A stretch of 64,000 bases of DNA from Streptomyces sp. NRRL B-1347 (lineage in GTDB: Bacteria > Actinomycetota > Actinomycetes > Streptomycetales > Streptomycetaceae): assembly GCF_000720325.1 (NCBI RefSeq), contig NZ_JOJM01000014.1, forward strand, positions 1 to 64,000, written 5' to 3'. The notes under the pieces were generated by a model. The model was not told the origin of the DNA. It was given only the letters and a program-made list of their open reading frames with translations, and did no database searches. Positions within the stretch are counted from its first letter, which is position 1; each line of letters begins with the position of its first letter. Shown piece after piece: positions 8,820 to 17,135 of the stretch. The position numbers were made by a program, and so were the translations under genes.

Positions 8820-10961
8820 TCAGCTCCGCAGATCCACGAGGAGCGGCGGCGCGTGCTCCCCCCGTACGTCCGTCAGCGAAAGGACCGCGTGCCCCGGCGG
8901 CACCGCGTGGGCCAGCTCGGAGGCCGACCAGCGCTCGCGCTCGACCTGGCGGACGGTGACGGCGCGGGCGGTGGGCGCGCGCCCCGTGATCACCCGGCGC
9001 AGCACGTGCAGGACCTTGCCGGCGGGGGTCTCGGCGATGATCTGCCGGTCGGTGACGTCCCGTGCCTCGGTCCACTCCTTGCCCCACACCTCCGCGAAGT
9101 CCTGCCCGTCCCAGGGGGTGAGCCCGGACAGGGCCATGCGGCAGCCGATGGCGCCGAGCAGCGGCGTGCGCAGCGGGCGCGGCACGTCGTCGAGCGTCCG
9201 CAGGGTCATGACGACGCCCGCGTTGGCCGACCTGAGCCGCTGGATCCGGCGCACCGCTTCCGGGGTGACCGTGCCGGTGGCGTCGTCGAGGACCAGACAG
9301 GCGAAGAGCGAGCGGTCCTCGCGGGCGGCGGCGCTGGACGTGAACTGGGCGAGGACGAGCCGGGCGAGGATCCGGGAGGCGTCGGCGTGGCCGCGCTCGG
9401 GCAGGTCGATGCGGACCCGCACCGGGTGGTCGAGGGCCCGCAGCGAGAACGGGGTGCTCTGGCCCGAGGTGTCGAAGAAGGCGGCGAACGCGGGCCGGTC
9501 GAGCAGCGCGAGCCGGTCCGCGAGGGTGGCGCCGATGTCGCCCGGGTGCCCCGACTGCCGGGCGCGGGCGTCGAGTTCGCGCAGCATGACCTCGTGTCCG
9601 AGCTCCTGGAGCCCCTTGCGGAGGGCGTCGAGCGGCTCGGGGACGCCGTCGAGCAGGGCGCGCAGCTCGGGGACGGCGGGGAACCTGCCGTGGACCGTGT
9701 AATACGGGCCGAGGAGCTGGGCGAGGACGGTCGTGGAGCGGCGCGTGTCGGCGCCCAGGTGCGGGTCGACGAGGTCGCCGACCAGCGCCTCGGCGAGCAC
9801 GGCGGCGGCCTCGTCCGGGTCGGTGGCGCCGCCGTACAGGTCGAGGTCGTACACGGACTCGGGGTGGCCGATCCGGACGACCACGTCGTAGTCGTCAGCG
9901 GGGCCGAGCCCCGCCCCGGCCGCGCCGACCACCACGACGGCGGCACGCCCGGCGAGGGCCTGGAGGCACAGGCCCTCGGCGATCGGCCAGACCACGCTGC
10001 CGGTCTTGCCGGAGCCCGCGGGGCCGACGGCGAGCAGCGAGGTGCCGATCAGGTTCGGGCCGACGGCGAGGCCGGTGCCCCGGTAGGCGTACGGGTTGCG
10101 CGGGTCGTCCACGGTGGTGCCGAGCCGCACCTGCGCGGTGGCGAGGTCGTGCCGGGCGGCCCGCGCGGGCAGGTCCCGGTCCCCCGAGGGGTGCGGGCAG
10201 GCGGCGGCGCCGTCGCGCACGACGGCGTCGGTGAACGCGGCGAGCGAGTTGTTCCCCGACCGCACGGAGCGCCACGCGCGGGCGATGCGGGCGGCGTCGA
10301 TGTCCCGCATGAGCCCGGCCCTGGCATCGGCGACGAGCCGGTCGGCGGCGGCCCCGGCGCCCCCCGCGCGCAGCTTCGGCCACTGCGCGGGGTCCTCCTC
10401 GGGCGCGGGCTCCGGCTCCTCCGGCGCCTTGGTGCGCAGGCGCGGGGCGACGAAGCGGCGCCAGATCTCGTCCCAGCGGCCCACCTTGCCCGCGCCGATC
10501 ATGATGGCGAGCACGATGAGGAGGGTGTAGCCGTCCCAGACGAGGAGGTTGACGAGCTGGCTGTCGCTCGTGCGCCAGGAGTCCGGTGTGAAGAGCTCCA
10601 GCGGAACGATCCACCAGCTGCCCAGGTATCCGTTGTTGAGCAGCGACCAGATCAGCCAGCCCACGAGGAACGCGATCCCCGCGCCGGTCAGGAGCTGCCG
10701 GGTGGGGATGACCTCCGGCTCCTGCTCCGGCCTCGCCCGGTGCCCGAGCCGCCAGACGCCCGGCGCCGCCTTCGGCCGCGGCGTGCGCAGCCAGGCCAGG
10801 AACTCCTCGCCCTGGGTCTGCGGCGGCGCGCCCGGTGCCCGCGCGGGCCTGGGCGGCACAGCGGGAGCCGCCTCCCCCGTGGCGCCGGCGCGCGGCGGCG
10901 CCACGCGCGGCACCGGAGTGGCGTGCGTCCCGCGAGCGTCGTACGTGCCGTCGGAAGTCAT
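8820..10961 (-). CDS. Membrane-anchored TraG/VirD4/FtsK-like P-loop ATPase of unknown function
   Basis: A 713-residue protein. A Pro/Ala-rich cytoplasmic N-terminus (about 1-85) is followed by two predicted membrane helices around residues 90-108 and 135-155, then a large cytoplasmic ATPase domain. Walker A is GPAGSGKT (about residue 315) and a Walker B-like strand FACLVLDD lies near residue 550. A following stretch QRLRSANAGVVMTLRT resembles the conserved core after Walker B in type IV coupling proteins and FtsK/HerA pumps. No relaxase, pilus or other conjugation genes are nearby, so a plasmid-transfer role is not supported. It diverges from gabT with a 296-bp shared upstream region (10962-11257). 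I do not recognise a defined function. Confidence 0.75.
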   Translation of the reverse strand: MTSDGTYDARGTHATPVPRVAPPRAGATGEAAPAVPPRPARAPGAPPQTQGEEFLAWLRTPRPKAAPGVWRLGHRARPEQEPEVIPTRQLLTGAGIAFLVGWLIWSLLNNGYLGSWWIVPLELFTPDSWRTSDSQLVNLLVWDGYTLLIVLAIMIGAGKVGRWDEIWRRFVAPRLRTKAPEEPEPAPEEDPAQWPKLRAGGAGAAADRLVADARAGLMRDIDAARIARAWRSVRSGNNSLAAFTDAVVRDGAAACPHPSGDRDLPARAARHDLATAQVRLGTTVDDPRNPYAYRGTGLAVGPNLIGTSLLAVGPAGSGKTGSVVWPIAEGLCLQALAGRAAVVVVGAAGAGLGPADDYDVVVRIGHPESVYDLDLYGGATDPDEAAAVLAEALVGDLVDPHLGADTRRSTTVLAQLLGPYYTVHGRFPAVPELRALLDGVPEPLDALRKGLQELGHEVMLRELDARARQSGHPGDIGATLADRLALLDRPAFAAFFDTSGQSTPFSLRALDHPVRVRIDLPERGHADASRILARLVLAQFTSSAAAREDRSLFACLVLDDATGTVTPEAVRRIQRLRSANAGVVMTLRTLDDVPRPLRTPLLGAIGCRMALSGLTPWDGQDFAEVWGKEWTEARDVTDRQIIAETPAGKVLHVLRRVITGRAPTARAVTVRQVERERWSASELAHAVPPGHAVLSLTDVRGEHAPPLLVDLRS

Positions 10962-11257
10962 GGCCCTTGCCCCCTGACCTGCCCTGTCTTGACCCTGCGT
11001 ACTGGTTCGCGGCTCAATCTAGTGCCCGTGTGCCGCCGTTGGGCCGCGCGCACGCCGATCACGCCACGGGCCGCCGCCGCGGCGCCCCTTCCCGTGGCTA
11101 TGTCCACCACGGACAACCGCCACGCCGAACATCTCCCCCATGGAGCATGCCCGCCGCCACCGCCCGCCCCTAACCTGCGGAGAAAGACCAAGAAAGCGTC
11201 CGGAAAGCCGCTGTGCCCCGAGGACGTCCGCACGCCCCACCACCCCCAGGAGCTCTC

Positions 11258-12592
11258 ATGACCGCCCTTCCCCAGGAGCGCCGCGTCGTCACCGCCATCC
11301 CCGGGCCGAAGTCCCAGGAGCTGCAGGCCCGCCGGACCGCCGTGGTCGCCGGTGGCGTGGGCTCGGTGCTGCCCGTGTTCACGGCCCGTGCGGGCGGCGG
11401 CATCATCGAGGACGTCGACGGCAACCGTCTGATCGACTTCGGCTCCGGCATCGCGGTGACCAGCGTCGGCGCCTCCGCCGAAGCCGTCGTCCGGCGCGCC
11501 TCCGCGCAGCTGGCGGACTTCACCCACACCTGTTTCATGGTCACCCCGTACGAGGGCTACGTGGCGGTCGCCGAGGCCCTCGCCGAGCTCACCCCGGGTG
11601 ACCACGCCAAGAAGTCGGCGCTGTTCAACAGCGGCGCCGAGGCCGTCGAGAACGCCGTCAAGATCGCCCGCGCGTACACCAAGCGCCAGGCGGTCGTGGT
11701 CTTCGACCACGGCTACCACGGCCGCACGAACCTCACGATGGCCCTGACGGCGAAGAACATGCCGTACAAGCACGGCTTCGGCCCGTTCGCGCCCGAGGTC
11801 TACCGCGTGCCGGTGGCGTACGGCTACCGCTGGCCGACCGGTGCCGAGAACGCCGGCCCCGAGGCCGCCAAGCAGGCCATCGACATGATCAACAAGCAGG
11901 TCGGCGCCGACAACGTCGCCGCGATCATCATCGAGCCGGTGCTCGGCGAGGGCGGCTTCATCGAGCCGGCCAAGGGCTTCCTGCCGGAGATCGTGAAGTT
12001 CGCGGGCGACAACGGCATCGTCTTCGTCGCGGACGAGATCCAGTCCGGCTTCTGCCGTACCGGCCAGTGGTTCGCCTGCGAGGACGAGGGCATCGTCCCG
12101 GACCTGATCACGACGGCCAAGGGCATCGCGGGCGGCCTGCCGCTCGCCGCCGTCACCGGCCGCGCCGAGATCATGGACGCCGCGCACGCGGGCGGCCTCG
12201 GCGGCACCTACGGCGGCAACCCGGTGGCCTGCGCCGGTGCGCTCGGCGCCATCGAGACGATGAAGGAGCTCGACCTCAATGCCAAGGCGAAGAAGATCGA
12301 GTCCGTGATGAAGGCCCGGCTCTCCGCCATGGCCGAGAAGTTCGACATCATCGGCGACGTCCGCGGCCGCGGCGCGATGATCGCGATCGAGCTGGTCAAG
12401 GACCGCGCGACCAAGGAGCCCAACCCCGAGGCGACCGGCGCCCTCGCCAAGGCCTGCCACGCCGAGGGCCTGCTCGTCCTGACCTGCGGCACGTACGGCA
12501 ACGTGCTGCGCTTCCTGCCGCCGCTGGTGATCGGCGAGGACCTCCTGAACGAGGGCCTGGACATCATCGAGGCCGCGTTCGCCACGGTCTGA
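11258..12592 (+). CDS. gabT: 4-aminobutyrate aminotransferase
   Basis: PLP-dependent class III aminotransferase (444 residues) converting GABA and 2-oxoglutarate to succinate semialdehyde and glutamate. PLP-site features are NSGAEAVENAVK (about 124-135), HGYHGRT, the Asp in VFVADEIQSG (Asp259) and the Schiff-base Lys288 in TTAKGIAGG. ATG 11258 is preceded by AGGAG at good spacing. Two strong hairpins follow the stop. It is transcribed away from the TraG-like ATPase gene and likely supplies succinate semialdehyde for one of the aldehyde dehydrogenases in the window. The longer in-frame extension upstream of 11258 has no ribosome site. Confidence 0.95.
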   Translation: MTALPQERRVVTAIPGPKSQELQARRTAVVAGGVGSVLPVFTARAGGGIIEDVDGNRLIDFGSGIAVTSVGASAEAVVRRASAQLADFTHTCFMVTPYEGYVAVAEALAELTPGDHAKKSALFNSGAEAVENAVKIARAYTKRQAVVVFDHGYHGRTNLTMALTAKNMPYKHGFGPFAPEVYRVPVAYGYRWPTGAENAGPEAAKQAIDMINKQVGADNVAAIIIEPVLGEGGFIEPAKGFLPEIVKFAGDNGIVFVADEIQSGFCRTGQWFACEDEGIVPDLITTAKGIAGGLPLAAVTGRAEIMDAAHAGGLGGTYGGNPVACAGALGAIETMKELDLNAKAKKIESVMKARLSAMAEKFDIIGDVRGRGAMIAIELVKDRATKEPNPEATGALAKACHAEGLLVLTCGTYGNVLRFLPPLVIGEDLLNEGLDIIEAAFATV

Positions 12593-12601
12593 TCCACACC
12601 G

Positions 12602-12672
12602 GGTGCGGCCGTACGCGCCGCACCTGTCTGGACCTCTGGAACCGGGGCCGTCCCACCGCGGGGCGGCCCCGG
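12602..12672 (+). terminator. Tandem hairpin terminators after gabT
   Basis: The first stem is 8 bp (12602-12609 with 12617-12624). The second is 13 bp (12642-12654 with 12660-12672, one G-T pair) with a 5-nt loop. Both directly follow the gabT stop and should end transcription before the PAP2 gene. Confidence 0.75.
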
Positions 12673-12832
12673 CGCCGTGCCCGGCACACCTCCTGACATG
12701 TGCGGATCCCGCCCGGTACAACGCCCGTGACCTGGGGTGACGGTCAGGGCCTGTGAAGAAGGTGTGGGAGCCCCATGGCGGGACGCGCTTCCGGCTGTCG
12801 GCCCCCGAACTACTGACGTACGGTTTCTGCAG

Positions 12833-13678
12833 ATGAGAGAAACACCTCGCCCACGGGAGACCGCGGGCGACACCGGGTCGGAGCCTCCCCAGCTTCGCCC
12901 TGGGCGTGCCTTCGCGCACACACCTGGAGCCACGCGCTCCGGAACTCCTCACCGATCGGATGGCCGCCCGTCCCAAACCCCCCGGGACGCGCGGCAGCCC
13001 GGTCAGGACGGCCGCCCCGGAACTACCCCCCCTGTTCCGGGGCGGCCGACCGTCCACCTCGTTCTCCTCGCCGTGGGCGCTCTCCTCTTCACCCTCCTCA
13101 CCTGGCAGATCGCCGACGGCGGCCCCGTGCGCCGCCTCGACGAACGCCTCGGCCGTGCCCTCTCCGGCGCCCTGCTGCCCCGCCCCGTCGCCGAGTTCCT
13201 CGCCGATCTGGGCAACATGGCGGTCGCGCTTCCGGTGCTCGCCGCCGCGATGGCGTACACGGCGTGGCGCGGCCGCCGGTCCCGCGCGCACCGCTGGTGG
13301 CTCCCGCCCCTGTTCGCGGCGCTCGCCATGGCCGCCGTGCCCGCTCTGGTCGTACCTCTGAAAGCGGCCGTCGACCGGGGCGCGCCGCCGGGCATGGACG
13401 GCACCGGCTACTACCCCTCCGGCCACACGGCCACCGCCACCGTCGCCTACGGCGCCGCCGCCCTCCTGCTCCTGCCCTTCCTGCGCGCCCCCCGCACCCT
13501 GGTCGCGGCCTGCGCCCTGCTGAACCTCGGCGTGGCCCTCGGCCTGGTGGTCCGCGGCTACCACTGGCCCGCGGACACCGTGGCGAGCTGGCTGCTGGGC
13601 GGGGGGATCCTGGCGGTCACGGCCCGCGGCGTCAGCCGAAGTACGTGTCGAAGTTCTTCGAGAACTCCCAGTTGTTGA
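12833..13678 (+). CDS. PAP2-type membrane phosphatase homologue with altered catalytic motifs
   Basis: Membrane protein of the PAP2/bacitracin-resistance phosphatase superfamily, about 281 residues from ATG 12833. A disordered Pro/Thr-rich N-terminus (about 75 residues) precedes five or six hydrophobic helices. Motif 2 is intact (YYPSGHT) and the motif 3 His and Asp are seen in RGYHWPAD. By eye the Arg of motif 1 (K-x6-RP) reads Ala in KAAVDRGAP, and the SR of motif 3 is GL, so catalysis may differ or be lost. Start choice is uncertain, since the open frame begins at 12737. Its last 47 bp overlap the 3' end of the convergent chitinase gene, and the C-terminal tail there (SRSTCRSSS-like) looks like antisense read-through. 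Confidence 0.72.
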   Translation: MRETPRPRETAGDTGSEPPQLRPGRAFAHTPGATRSGTPHRSDGRPSQTPRDARQPGQDGRPGTTPPVPGRPTVHLVLLAVGALLFTLLTWQIADGGPVRRLDERLGRALSGALLPRPVAEFLADLGNMAVALPVLAAAMAYTAWRGRRSRAHRWWLPPLFAALAMAAVPALVVPLKAAVDRGAPPGMDGTGYYPSGHTATATVAYGAAALLLLPFLRAPRTLVAACALLNLGVALGLVVRGYHWPADTVASWLLGGGILAVTARGVSRSTCRSSSRTPSC

Positions 13679-14816
13679 AGCGGTCCCAGTTGATGGACCA
13701 GGTCATCAGGCCGCGGAGCGCGGGCCACTTGCCGTGGGGCTTGTAGGAGCCGCAGTTGGTGTTCTTGGTGAGGCAGTCGAGGGCCTTGTTGACCTCGGCG
13801 GGCGGAACGTGGCCGTTGCCCGCGTGCGGGGACGCGGGCATGCCGATGGCGATCTTCTCCGGGGGCAGGGGCGGGAAGACGTTGGCCGCGTTGCCCTTGA
13901 CCGGGAAGCCGGTGAGGAGCATGTCGGTCATGGCGATGTGGAAGTCGGCGCCGCCCATCTGGTGGTACTGGTTGTCGAGGCCCATGATCGGCCCCGAGTT
14001 GTAGTCCTGGACGTGCAGCAGCGTCAGGTCGTCGCGCAGGGCGTGGATGACCGGCAGATAGGCGCCCGCGCGCGGGTCGGCGCCCCACTGTCCCGGGCCG
14101 TAGTGCTGGTAGCCGAGCTGCACGAAGAAGGTCTCGGGCGCCATCGTGAGGGTGAAGCCGGGGCCGTACTTGGCCTTGAGGGTCTTCACGGCGGAGATCA
14201 GGTTGACGATCACCGGGGTCTTGGGGTTCTTGAAGTCGGTGTCGTTGGCGGCCAGCGAGAGCGAGTGGCCCTCGAAGTCGATGTCCAGGCCGTCGAGTCC
14301 GTACTCGTCGATGATCGCCGACACGGAGGAGACGAACTTGTCGCGGGCCTGGGCGGTGGTGAGCTGGACCTGGCCGTTCTGGCCGCCGATGGAGATCAGG
14401 ATCTTCTTGCCCTGGGCCTGCTTGGCCTTGACGGCGGCCTTGAACTCGTCCTTCGTCTCGACGTTCGGGCACTCCGTCTTGGGGCAGAGGCCGAAGCGGA
14501 TGTCGCCGGACGTCGCGGAGGTCGGCTCGCCGAAGGCCAGGTCGATGATGTCCCAGCTGGCCGGGGTGTCGGCGAGGCGCGTGTAGCCGGAGCCGTTGGC
14601 GAAGCTGGTGTGGAGGTAGCCGACGAGGGTGTGGGCGGGAAGGGCCCGGCCCGAAGCTGCCGCCTGCGGACTCTGGACCGCGAGCAGTCCGCAGAGCGCG
14701 AGCACCAGGGCGGCACACGGGAGCACCCCGAAGGGGCGCGGGGCGGTGTCATGTGCGGCTTCGCCGCGTGGGCGCGACCGGCCACGACGAACCCGCGGGC
14801 GAGAAACGAGTGCCAC
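13632..14816 (-). CDS. Secreted family 18 chitinase
   Basis: GH18 endochitinase of 394 residues that hydrolyses chitin by substrate-assisted catalysis. The active-site strand DGLDIDFEG contains the DxxDxDxE motif with its catalytic Glu, ILISIGGQNG is the second barrel signature, and MTWSINWD lies near the end. A signal peptide with hydrophobic core VLPCAALVLALCGLLAV ends near AAAS. No carbohydrate-binding module is visible; it is catalytic domain only. GTG 14816 is chosen because GGAGG lies 5 nt before it. The resulting n-region is about 28 residues and Arg-rich, and it coincides with a dispersed repeat (14722-14803). A DasR-like palindrome between a TTGACA -35 and the start suggests N-acetylglucosamine-responsive control. 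The 3' end overlaps the convergent PAP2 gene. Confidence 0.92.
   Translation of the reverse strand: MALVSRPRVRRGRSRPRGEAAHDTAPRPFGVLPCAALVLALCGLLAVQSPQAAASGRALPAHTLVGYLHTSFANGSGYTRLADTPASWDIIDLAFGEPTSATSGDIRFGLCPKTECPNVETKDEFKAAVKAKQAQGKKILISIGGQNGQVQLTTAQARDKFVSSVSAIIDEYGLDGLDIDFEGHSLSLAANDTDFKNPKTPVIVNLISAVKTLKAKYGPGFTLTMAPETFFVQLGYQHYGPGQWGADPRAGAYLPVIHALRDDLTLLHVQDYNSGPIMGLDNQYHQMGGADFHIAMTDMLLTGFPVKGNAANVFPPLPPEKIAIGMPASPHAGNGHVPPAEVNKALDCLTKNTNCGSYKPHGKWPALRGLMTWSINWDRFNNWEFSKNFDTYFG
14722..14803. repeat. Dispersed Streptomyces-type palindromic repeat, copy inside the chitinase 5' coding region
   Basis: This segment aligns with 26970-27055: both begin with an agc-ccccgaaggggcgcg palindrome, then share a tgcggct-cgccgcgtgggcgcg core and end in acccgc. 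The second copy is intergenic. Here the element sits between the chitinase start codon and its signal-peptide core, so its reverse strand is translated. Confidence 0.55.
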
Positions 14817-14859
14817 AACTGCCTCCGGAAGTGGGGGTGTTGGAGAGCAGGACACACTC

Positions 14860-14888
14860 AAGCTGGTCCAGACCAATACTCTTGTCAA
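14860..14888 (-). promoter_or_regulatory. Chitinase promoter with DasR-like operator (dre)
   Basis: On the minus strand TTGACA (14888-14883) is followed after 17 nt by a weak -10 candidate CAGCTT (14865-14860). Within the spacer lies TGGTCTGGACCA (14875-14864), a palindrome with arms TGGTC and GACCA. It matches the established dre consensus, in which TGGTCTAGACCA is the core bound by the GntR-type regulator DasR. It lies about 48 nt upstream of the GTG start. Function is inferred from this match and the adjacent chitinase. Confidence 0.8.
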
Positions 14889-14912
14889 GTCCCTGTCACT
14901 CACTCGACCGGG

Positions 14913-15422
14913 TCACTCGGGGCGCGGCCCGTCCGGGTCGCCAGGAGCGCCCCAGGCATCCCGTTCGGCCCGCGCGTCCCGCGCGAGCTGCGCCGCCGCC
15001 TCGTGCATCGCGAGTTCCAGGAGCGCCGGATCGACGAGCGTGCCCGAGCCGTCCGGCGGGACCAGCCAGCGCACGGCGCCCGTGGAGCGCCCAGGGAAGG
15101 GCACGACGATCCAGGTGCCGCGGCCCGCGCCGCGCACCCCCGTGCCCACCCAGCGGGCCACCGTGCCCGGGGGCACGAAGAACCCCATCCGCGCGTCGCC
15201 GAAGTCGGCGAGCACCGGTCCTGGGCGGTCGACGACCCGGGCCAGCACGTCCAGCGTGGGGTGGCCGAGCTCGCCCGGCAGGATCAGCACGTCCCAGAGC
15301 CTGCCGGCCGGGAGCAGCGCGACCCCCAGGGGGTTGCGCTCCCACTCCCAACGGCAGGCCTCCGGATCCGGTGCCACCGACACGAGCCACTCCACCGCCG
15401 ATTTAGCCCCCGAAGCGTTCAT
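14913..15422 (-). CDS. Conserved hypothetical protein, possibly with a prim-pol-like fold
   Basis: A 169-residue soluble protein with no signal peptide or membrane segment. GGGAGG lies before ATG 15422. The sequence has short beta-strand-like runs (GVALLPAGRLWDVLIL, GTWIVVPFP, VRWLVPPDG) and an Ala/Glu/Arg-rich C-terminal helix. The layout resembles small actinomycete proteins sometimes annotated as N-terminal bifunctional primase/polymerase domains, but I see no metal-binding DxD catalytic pair. I do not assign a function. It lies between the chitinase promoter and the terminator of the amine oxidase gene and is probably monocistronic. Confidence 0.65.
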   Translation of the reverse strand: MNASGAKSAVEWLVSVAPDPEACRWEWERNPLGVALLPAGRLWDVLILPGELGHPTLDVLARVVDRPGPVLADFGDARMGFFVPPGTVARWVGTGVRGAGRGTWIVVPFPGRSTGAVRWLVPPDGSGTLVDPALLELAMHEAAAQLARDARAERDAWGAPGDPDGPRPE

Positions 15423-15581
15423 GGGCCGACCTCCCTGTCTCCATGTGCCGTACGAATGCCTGACACGAGGGAGAGCGGCCCGAGGCCGTGGCGTTACGCG
15501 GGTTCGGCTACTGGCTGGTAGTGAAGCGTGCCACAGGGCGGTGGGGGCGTACGCCGGTGGACGACGGCGGGCGGATGTCCA

Positions 15582-15612
15582 CCCGCGCGCCGCCCGGACG
15601 GCGGCGCGCGGG
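15582..15612 (-). terminator. Hairpin terminator after the FAD-dependent amine oxidase gene
   Basis: A 13-bp perfect stem (15582-15594 with 15600-15612) with loop cggac lies 17 bp past the stop at 15629. It marks the 3' end of the potDABC-oxidase transcription unit. Confidence 0.75.
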
Positions 15613-15628
15613 CACCGCCGCACCCAGG

Positions 15629-17047
15629 TCAGCTGTCGAAGCCGAGCCCCAGCTTGTCCATCGTCCTGAGCCAGACGTTCCGCTTGCCCGCGTTGGCGTC
15701 GGCGCGGGCCAGGGCCCACTTGGTCAGGGTCACCCCCGTCCAGGCGAAGGGCTCGGGCGGGAACGGCAGCGGCTTGGAGCGGACCATCTCCAGGGCGGTC
15801 CGCTCGGTGCGCTCGCCCGCGAGGAGGTCCAGCATCACGTCGGCGCCGAAGCGCGTGGCGCCGACGCCGAGGCCCGTGTATCCGGCGGCGTACGCGACCC
15901 GGCCCCCGTGCGCCGTGCCGAAGAACGCCGAGAAGCGCGAGCACGTGTCGATCGCGCCGCCCCAGGCATGTGTGAACCGCAGGCCCTCCAGCTGCGGGAA
16001 GCAGGTGAAGAAGTGCCCGGCGAGCTTCGCGTACGTCTCGGGGCGGTGGTCGTACTCGGCGCGCACCTTGCCGCCGAAGGGGTAGATCGCGTCGTACCCG
16101 CCCCACAGGATGCGGTTGTCGGCGGAGAGCCGGAAGTAGTGGAACTGGTTGGCCGCGTCGCCGAGGCCCTGGCGGTTCTTCCAGCCGATGGCGGCCAGCT
16201 GCTCCGGCGCGAGCGGCTCGGTCATCAGCGCGTAGTCGTACACCGGGACCGTGTACGCGCGCACCCGCTTGACCAGGGACGGGAAGACGTTCGTGCCGAG
16301 CGCGACATGGCGGGCGAAGACCCTGCCGTACGGGGTGCGGATCGCCATCCCGGCGCCGGCGGGGGCCAGCTGGAGCGCGGGCGTGTGCTCGTAGACGCGC
16401 ACGCCGAGCTCGCGGCAGGCGCGCTTGAGGCCCCAGGCGAGCTTCGCCGGGTGCAGCATCGCGACGCCGTCGCGGTCCCAGAAGCCGCCGAGGAAGGTCG
16501 GCGAGTCGACCTGCTCGCGCAGCTCGTCCGCGTCCAGCATCTCGGCGGAGCCGGTGAGGCCGCGGGCGGCCATCTCCTCGTACATCTCGTGGAGTTCGGC
16601 GAGCTGGTGCGGCTGCGTGGCGACGTCGATCTCGCCGGTGCGCTCGAAGTCGCAGTCGATGCCGTAGCGCGCGACGGCCGCCTCGATCTCGTCGAGGTTG
16701 CGGGCGCCGAGCTCCTCGAGTCTGGCGATCTCGTCCGGCCAGCGGGCCAGGCCGTTGGGCACGCCGTGGGTGAGGGACGCGGCGCAGAAGCCGCCGTTGC
16801 GCCCGGACGCGGCCCAGCCGATCTCGCGGCCCTCGACGAGGACGACGTCGCGGCCGGGGTCGCGCTCCTTGGCGATCAGGGCGGTCCACAGGCCGCTGTA
16901 GCCACCGCCGACGACGAGCAGGTCGGCGCGCTCGTCACCGACGAGCGCGGGTTCGGGGCCGGGCTTGTCCGGGGCGTCCAGCCAGTACGGGACCGGCTTG
17001 GCTTCGGAGAGAGACTTGGTCCAACGGTTCATGGCAGCAGGGGCCAT
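15629..17047 (-). CDS. FAD-dependent amine oxidase (DAO/PuuB-like)
   Basis: D-amino-acid-oxidase-fold flavoprotein (472 residues), similar in kind to gamma-glutamylputrescine oxidase PuuB. The dinucleotide-binding GGGYSGL lies at about residues 48-54, ASGRNGGF about 30 residues later contacts flavin, and the C-terminal GYTGLGVGATR closes the FAD site. It follows the potDABC polyamine uptake genes on the same strand with 88 nt spacing, so oxidation of an imported amine (or its gamma-glutamyl form) to an aldehyde plus ammonia and peroxide is the likely role. No glutamylating synthetase is in the window. ATG 17047 is chosen for the GGGAG 8 nt upstream; the GTG at 17056 is too close to it. Confidence 0.88.
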   Translation of the reverse strand: MAPAAMNRWTKSLSEAKPVPYWLDAPDKPGPEPALVGDERADLLVVGGGYSGLWTALIAKERDPGRDVVLVEGREIGWAASGRNGGFCAASLTHGVPNGLARWPDEIARLEELGARNLDEIEAAVARYGIDCDFERTGEIDVATQPHQLAELHEMYEEMAARGLTGSAEMLDADELREQVDSPTFLGGFWDRDGVAMLHPAKLAWGLKRACRELGVRVYEHTPALQLAPAGAGMAIRTPYGRVFARHVALGTNVFPSLVKRVRAYTVPVYDYALMTEPLAPEQLAAIGWKNRQGLGDAANQFHYFRLSADNRILWGGYDAIYPFGGKVRAEYDHRPETYAKLAGHFFTCFPQLEGLRFTHAWGGAIDTCSRFSAFFGTAHGGRVAYAAGYTGLGVGATRFGADVMLDLLAGERTERTALEMVRSKPLPFPPEPFAWTGVTLTKWALARADANAGKRNVWLRTMDKLGLGFDS

Positions 17048-17135
17048 GATTTCCACTCCCTTGAGAACTGCGTAGAGCTGCTTCGAGAACTGCGTACAGC
17101 TGCTGTGAGTCTTACCGGCACCGCTTTTCGGGCTT

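Noticed and set aside
8820..10961. Integrated conjugative element around the TraG-like ATPase
   Set aside because: No integrase, relaxase, attachment-site repeats or composition shift is seen on either side.
7110..11261. Very long open frame of 1383 codons on the plus strand
   Set aside because: It lies antisense to the PucR regulator and the TraG-like ATPase, is dominated by Gly/Arg/Ala/Gln and has no recognisable domain. It is a GC-rich shadow.
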